A stretch of DNA of 64,000 nt from Nymphalis io (Eukaryota; Arthropoda; Insecta; Lepidoptera; Nymphalidae), in the NCBI RefSeq assembly GCF_905147045.1, contig NC_065916.1:3128561-3192560 (forward strand), in the 5' to 3' direction. The notes beneath the pieces are model-generated. The model searched no databases and was not told where the DNA came from. It saw nothing but the letters and a program-made list of their open reading frames with translations. Both the position numbers and the translations under genes were made by a program. The stretch's first letter is position 1; every line of letters begins with the position of its first letter. Of this stretch, positions 61,120 through 64,000 are shown piece by piece.

Positions 61120-61254
61120 CTGGAAATGATAGTGCAGATTCGTTTTTGAAGCACTGACTGTCATTACAATGGCTTATAACTAGATAAATAAAAATGAATG
61201 TTGGAATATTTGTTCTCTATGAATTCCTAAACCAATAATTGAATTATGCGAACT

Positions 61255-61330
61255 TTTTCATTTCGCCGGGATTCGAATACAGAGCCTCACGATACGTAAC
61301 CATCCGTGATAACTACTAAACTAGTAAAAA
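61255..61330 (-). repeat. tRNA-like SINE head
   Basis: GCCGGGATTCGAATACAGAGCC (B-box complement) and ATAACTACTAAACTAGT. Confidence 0.4.
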
Positions 61331-61589
61331 GTGTACACTTGATAATCTCCGTTGGAATTAACTTCGTTATCTGTGGCGGCTCCATTGATTAATACACAGT
61401 CCACAGATAAGTAAGAAAAAAAAAGCTGATCTCAAAATATTCAACCACAAAACGTAAATTACATTTCGCGAAGTCTTTGTGAGTGAATTTAATTTAGCTA
61501 ATTGTGTGTTTTTTCATTTAAAATATTACTAACAGTATTAAAAAGATTTTTTGTTGTTTTATTTAAATTAATGAAAAAAAATTTACTTC

Positions 61590-61660
61590 GTGGGGCTTTG
61601 TGCAAACCCGTCTGGATAGATATTGCGGTATACACAATGTACTATATCAATACGATATTC
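61590..61660 (+). repeat. SINE family D 5' scrap
   Basis: CGTGGGGCTTTGTGCAAACCC and GTCTGGATAGATATTGCGG. Confidence 0.5.
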
Positions 61661-61683
61661 TTGTGTCCGGTTAGGTGGGCGAT

Positions 61684-61860
61684 TGGAGCTTATTCCACTA
61701 CGCTGCTTCAATGCGGGTTGGTAGAATAAAAATGTGGCATAATTTCGATGAAATTAGACACATGCAGGTTACCTCAAGATGTTTTCCTACACGATCACGA
61801 TCATCGGTTAAGATTCACGCGTTCTAACCACTGGGCCATATCGACTGTTGTTAGGCCATC
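61684..61860 (-). repeat. SINE family A (reverse), partial
   Basis: GAGCTTATTCCACTACGCTGC to CACTGGGCCATATCGAC, with a duplicated head end at 61850. Confidence 0.78.
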
Positions 61861-61898
61861 TCGACTGTCAAAAATATATAGCGATAATAAATAAATAG

Positions 61899-62160
61899 TA
61901 ACCTCCTGTGAATATTCCACAGCTGGGCTGGATTAGAGTTTATTCCATCGAGCTGCTCCAATGCGTATAGTTATACATGTGACAGAATTTCTGTGAAATT
62001 AGACAAGTGCAGGTTTCGTCTCGATGTTTCCCTTCACAGCTGACCACGAGATAAATTTTATATCCAAATTAAGCACGTTTAAATTTAATGCTTGCCAGTA
62101 TTTGAACCCACAGTCATCGCTTAAGATTCACACGTTATAACCACTGTACCATCTCGGCCA
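61899..62160 (-). repeat. SINE family A (reverse), diverged
   Basis: AGTAACCTCCTGTGAATATTCC to CACTGTACCATCTCGGCC. Confidence 0.8.
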
Positions 62161-62392
62161 TTTGCTATAGATTCTAAATTAAAGTTTTCAATTTTGTAAT
62201 GAAGATTACACTTATAGAAGATTTTATAAGCTTTTGATTTTAAGAGGGACGCACCCCCCATCCTCACCCAAACTTAGCGTCATCCAATCGACCCCTTAAC
62301 GCGTTGTTATTATGCTTACAAGCTATTAAAACTTTAGCTGTTGTGTGTGACCTTGTTTGTTTAAAGCTTAATTTTCATCTAAATTTTCAGTA

Positions 62393-62522
62393 ACTAAGCT
62401 ATTATGTCCCTTGTGTCTGTAGTTACACTGGCTTACTTACTATTCAAACCAGAAAACGACAATACTAACGCTGTTAGCCGGTCGAATACTCATGGGTGGT
62501 AAGTATCCTACCATCAAGTTAT
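62393..62522 (-). repeat. SINE family D fragment (reverse)
   Basis: ACTAAGCTATTATGTCCCTTGTG, AGTTACACTGGCTTACTTAC, ATCCTACCATCAAG. Confidence 0.65.
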
Positions 62523-62778
62523 AAATTATTATAGTAATAAGAACGATAAAATCGTTTTATTAACAAATCTATGTTTATTGAATTTTCTTCATAATTATTT
62601 ATTGTTTCTTCTTTCATGATAAATGATTTCAATCATTAATTTCAATGTTACACATGTGCCACCCCGCGGCGGCTACGTTTTTAGGGTTCCGTAACTCAAA
62701 AGGAAAAAAGATCGTATTTCTCAGGAACGCGTGGAAGTATCGATTTGAGATTAATATGGAATACTCTGCAATTCTTGA

Positions 62779-63022
62779 CGGGCCGGTTGGCGTGGTTGGT
62801 AGATACCTGTCTTTCACGCCGAAGGTTGTGATTCCCACCACGGACATTTGTGTGCATGAACATGTCTGTTTGTCCTGAGTCTGGGTGTAATTATCTATAT
62901 AAGTATGTATTTACAAAAAGAAAAGTAGTATATGTAGTATATCAGTTGTCTGGTTTCCATAGTACGAGCTCTGCTTAGGATCAGATGGCCGTGTGTGAAT
63001 AATGTCCCCCAGGATATTATAC
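62779..63022 (+). repeat. SINE family B
   Basis: GGGCCGGTTGGCGTGGTTGG to GGCCGTGTGTGAATAATGTCCC; a small deletion disrupts the B-box. Confidence 0.86.
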
Positions 63023-63605
63023 TTTGGAGCAGTGAAAAAATCAAACTTGAATAGGGCACTTCCCTTTGATCTAGAATCATGAAATTTGGCAAGAAGCAAT
63101 GTCAAAGAGCACAATTATTGTTATATCACAAAAAACCTAATTTTACTCCAACGAGTTTGTACGGAATCCTTGGTCCCAGACCTCGTTATGCATTAATAGG
63201 AAGTCAGGGCATTGTCTTATATATGTTTAAATAAGACAAGGCCACAGCGCAGCCCCGCTGCGGTTTAACTTGAAGCGAGACGCGCCGAACTTGGCCCACT
63301 TTTAAGCATTTTGTTTCCGTCCGTCTGTTTATATTCTTTATTTATTTCACGTTTATATGTCACACGCTTTAATAATGGCAAAATTATGAACAAGGCAAAA
63401 TATACATTATGAAGCGAAATCCCAACTAATATTATAGAGGTTTGATTTGTTACGCTTTCACAACTTAACTAATCTTTTTTTTTATAAACGTTGTCAGGAG
63501 TACAGACAAGGACATATGGTACCTAACAACCCCCCCCCCCCCACACGTATGGGAATAATAGTACGTTCATATAAAATTTTCTTTCGTTTATTGATCCATT
63601 ATTAA
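63023..63605. other. AT-rich DNA with a C(13) run
   Basis: C(13) at 63530-63542; a degraded Lep1-like fragment near 63420-63535 (TAATATTATAGAGGTTTG, GTTACGCTTTCACAAC). No exon recognised. Confidence 0.4.
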
Positions 63606-63606
63606 A

Positions 63607-63790
63607 TTGAGATGGCCCAGTGGCTATAATAAGTGAATTTTAGCTGATGATTACGGGTTCAATCCGGACATAATAGTTTTCAAACTTAATTTGTGTTTGT
63701 AATAGATCTCGTTCTCGACGATGACAAATATCGCGAGGCATCCTGCATGTAGTACATGACTACATTGAAGCGGCATACAGGAAAATCTCC
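63607..63790 (+). repeat. SINE family A, decayed head half
   Basis: TTGAGATGGCCCAGTGGCTA, GGGTTCAATCCGGAC, ATCTCGTTCTCGACGATG, CATCCTGCATGTAG. Confidence 0.7.
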
Positions 63791-64000
63791 AAAGCTTCTG
63801 GTTGAAAATTAAGCTCTTGAAAGCACAGAAGCAATTGCCTGGCTTTGAACAAGTAACCTTCAGTTTAAAGACACACGTTCTGTTCAATGAACATCTAGCT
63901 TTTGATCGCAGTTACATTAATTTGATTTGATTATTTCTTTGAAAGATAAAGGTAATTATATAAACAAGAAACACGCAAGAAATAGCTATATAAATATATC

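Overview
The window is AT-rich nuclear DNA from a lepidopteran insect, most likely a butterfly. I base this on small GC-richer exons with GT-AG junctions set in AT-rich introns, and on dense families of tRNA-headed SINEs, poly(A) SINEs and jockey-like and RTE-like LINE 3' ends of the kind that fill lepidopteran genomes. I see no operons, CRISPR arrays, rRNA genes or convincing tRNA genes. Nearly all long open frames lie in repeats or are shadows of real exons.

Two genes can be read. On the + strand, 722-6665 holds a complete 11-exon gene for the 50 kDa subunit of cleavage stimulation factor (CstF50/CSTF1). It gives 433 residues, every junction keeps the frame, and it ends in two AATAAA signals and a GT-rich tract. 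On the - strand, 61119 down to 7621 holds 19 internal exons of phospholipase C epsilon (PLCE1 family). In order they cover the RasGEF (CDC25) domain, a PH-like domain, a Ser-rich linker, EF-hands and the first part of the catalytic X domain. They give 922 residues in one unbroken frame. The 5' end lies beyond 61119. The rest of X, the Y, C2 and RA domains are not in the window. Because the last visible exon ends in a normal splice donor at 7621, either CstF50 sits antisense inside a PLC epsilon intron, or the lipase half was separated by rearrangement or misassembly.

Region by region: 1-720 is upstream DNA with a SINE tail and the CstF50 promoter area. 722-6720 is CstF50, whose introns are largely SINEs. 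7.6-21.3 kb holds PLC epsilon exons 4-19. 21.3-61 kb holds exons 1-3, separated by repeat-rich introns including one of 23.5 kb. 61.1-64 kb is upstream intron or flank.

I use four SINE labels. Family A has a tRNA-like head and an end reading CAGCAGTGGGACATTCACAGG. Family B has a tRNA-like head and an end reading GGCCGTGTGTGAATAATGTC. Family C has a tRNA-like head and an end reading CCGAAATCGGTCTGGAGGA. Family D begins GGTGGTAGGGCTTTGTGC and ends in poly(A). Several insertions have clear target-site duplications, including SINE-in-SINE nesting. The two genes are not linked in function: CstF50 acts in mRNA 3'-end formation, and PLC epsilon in Ras/Rap and phosphoinositide signalling.
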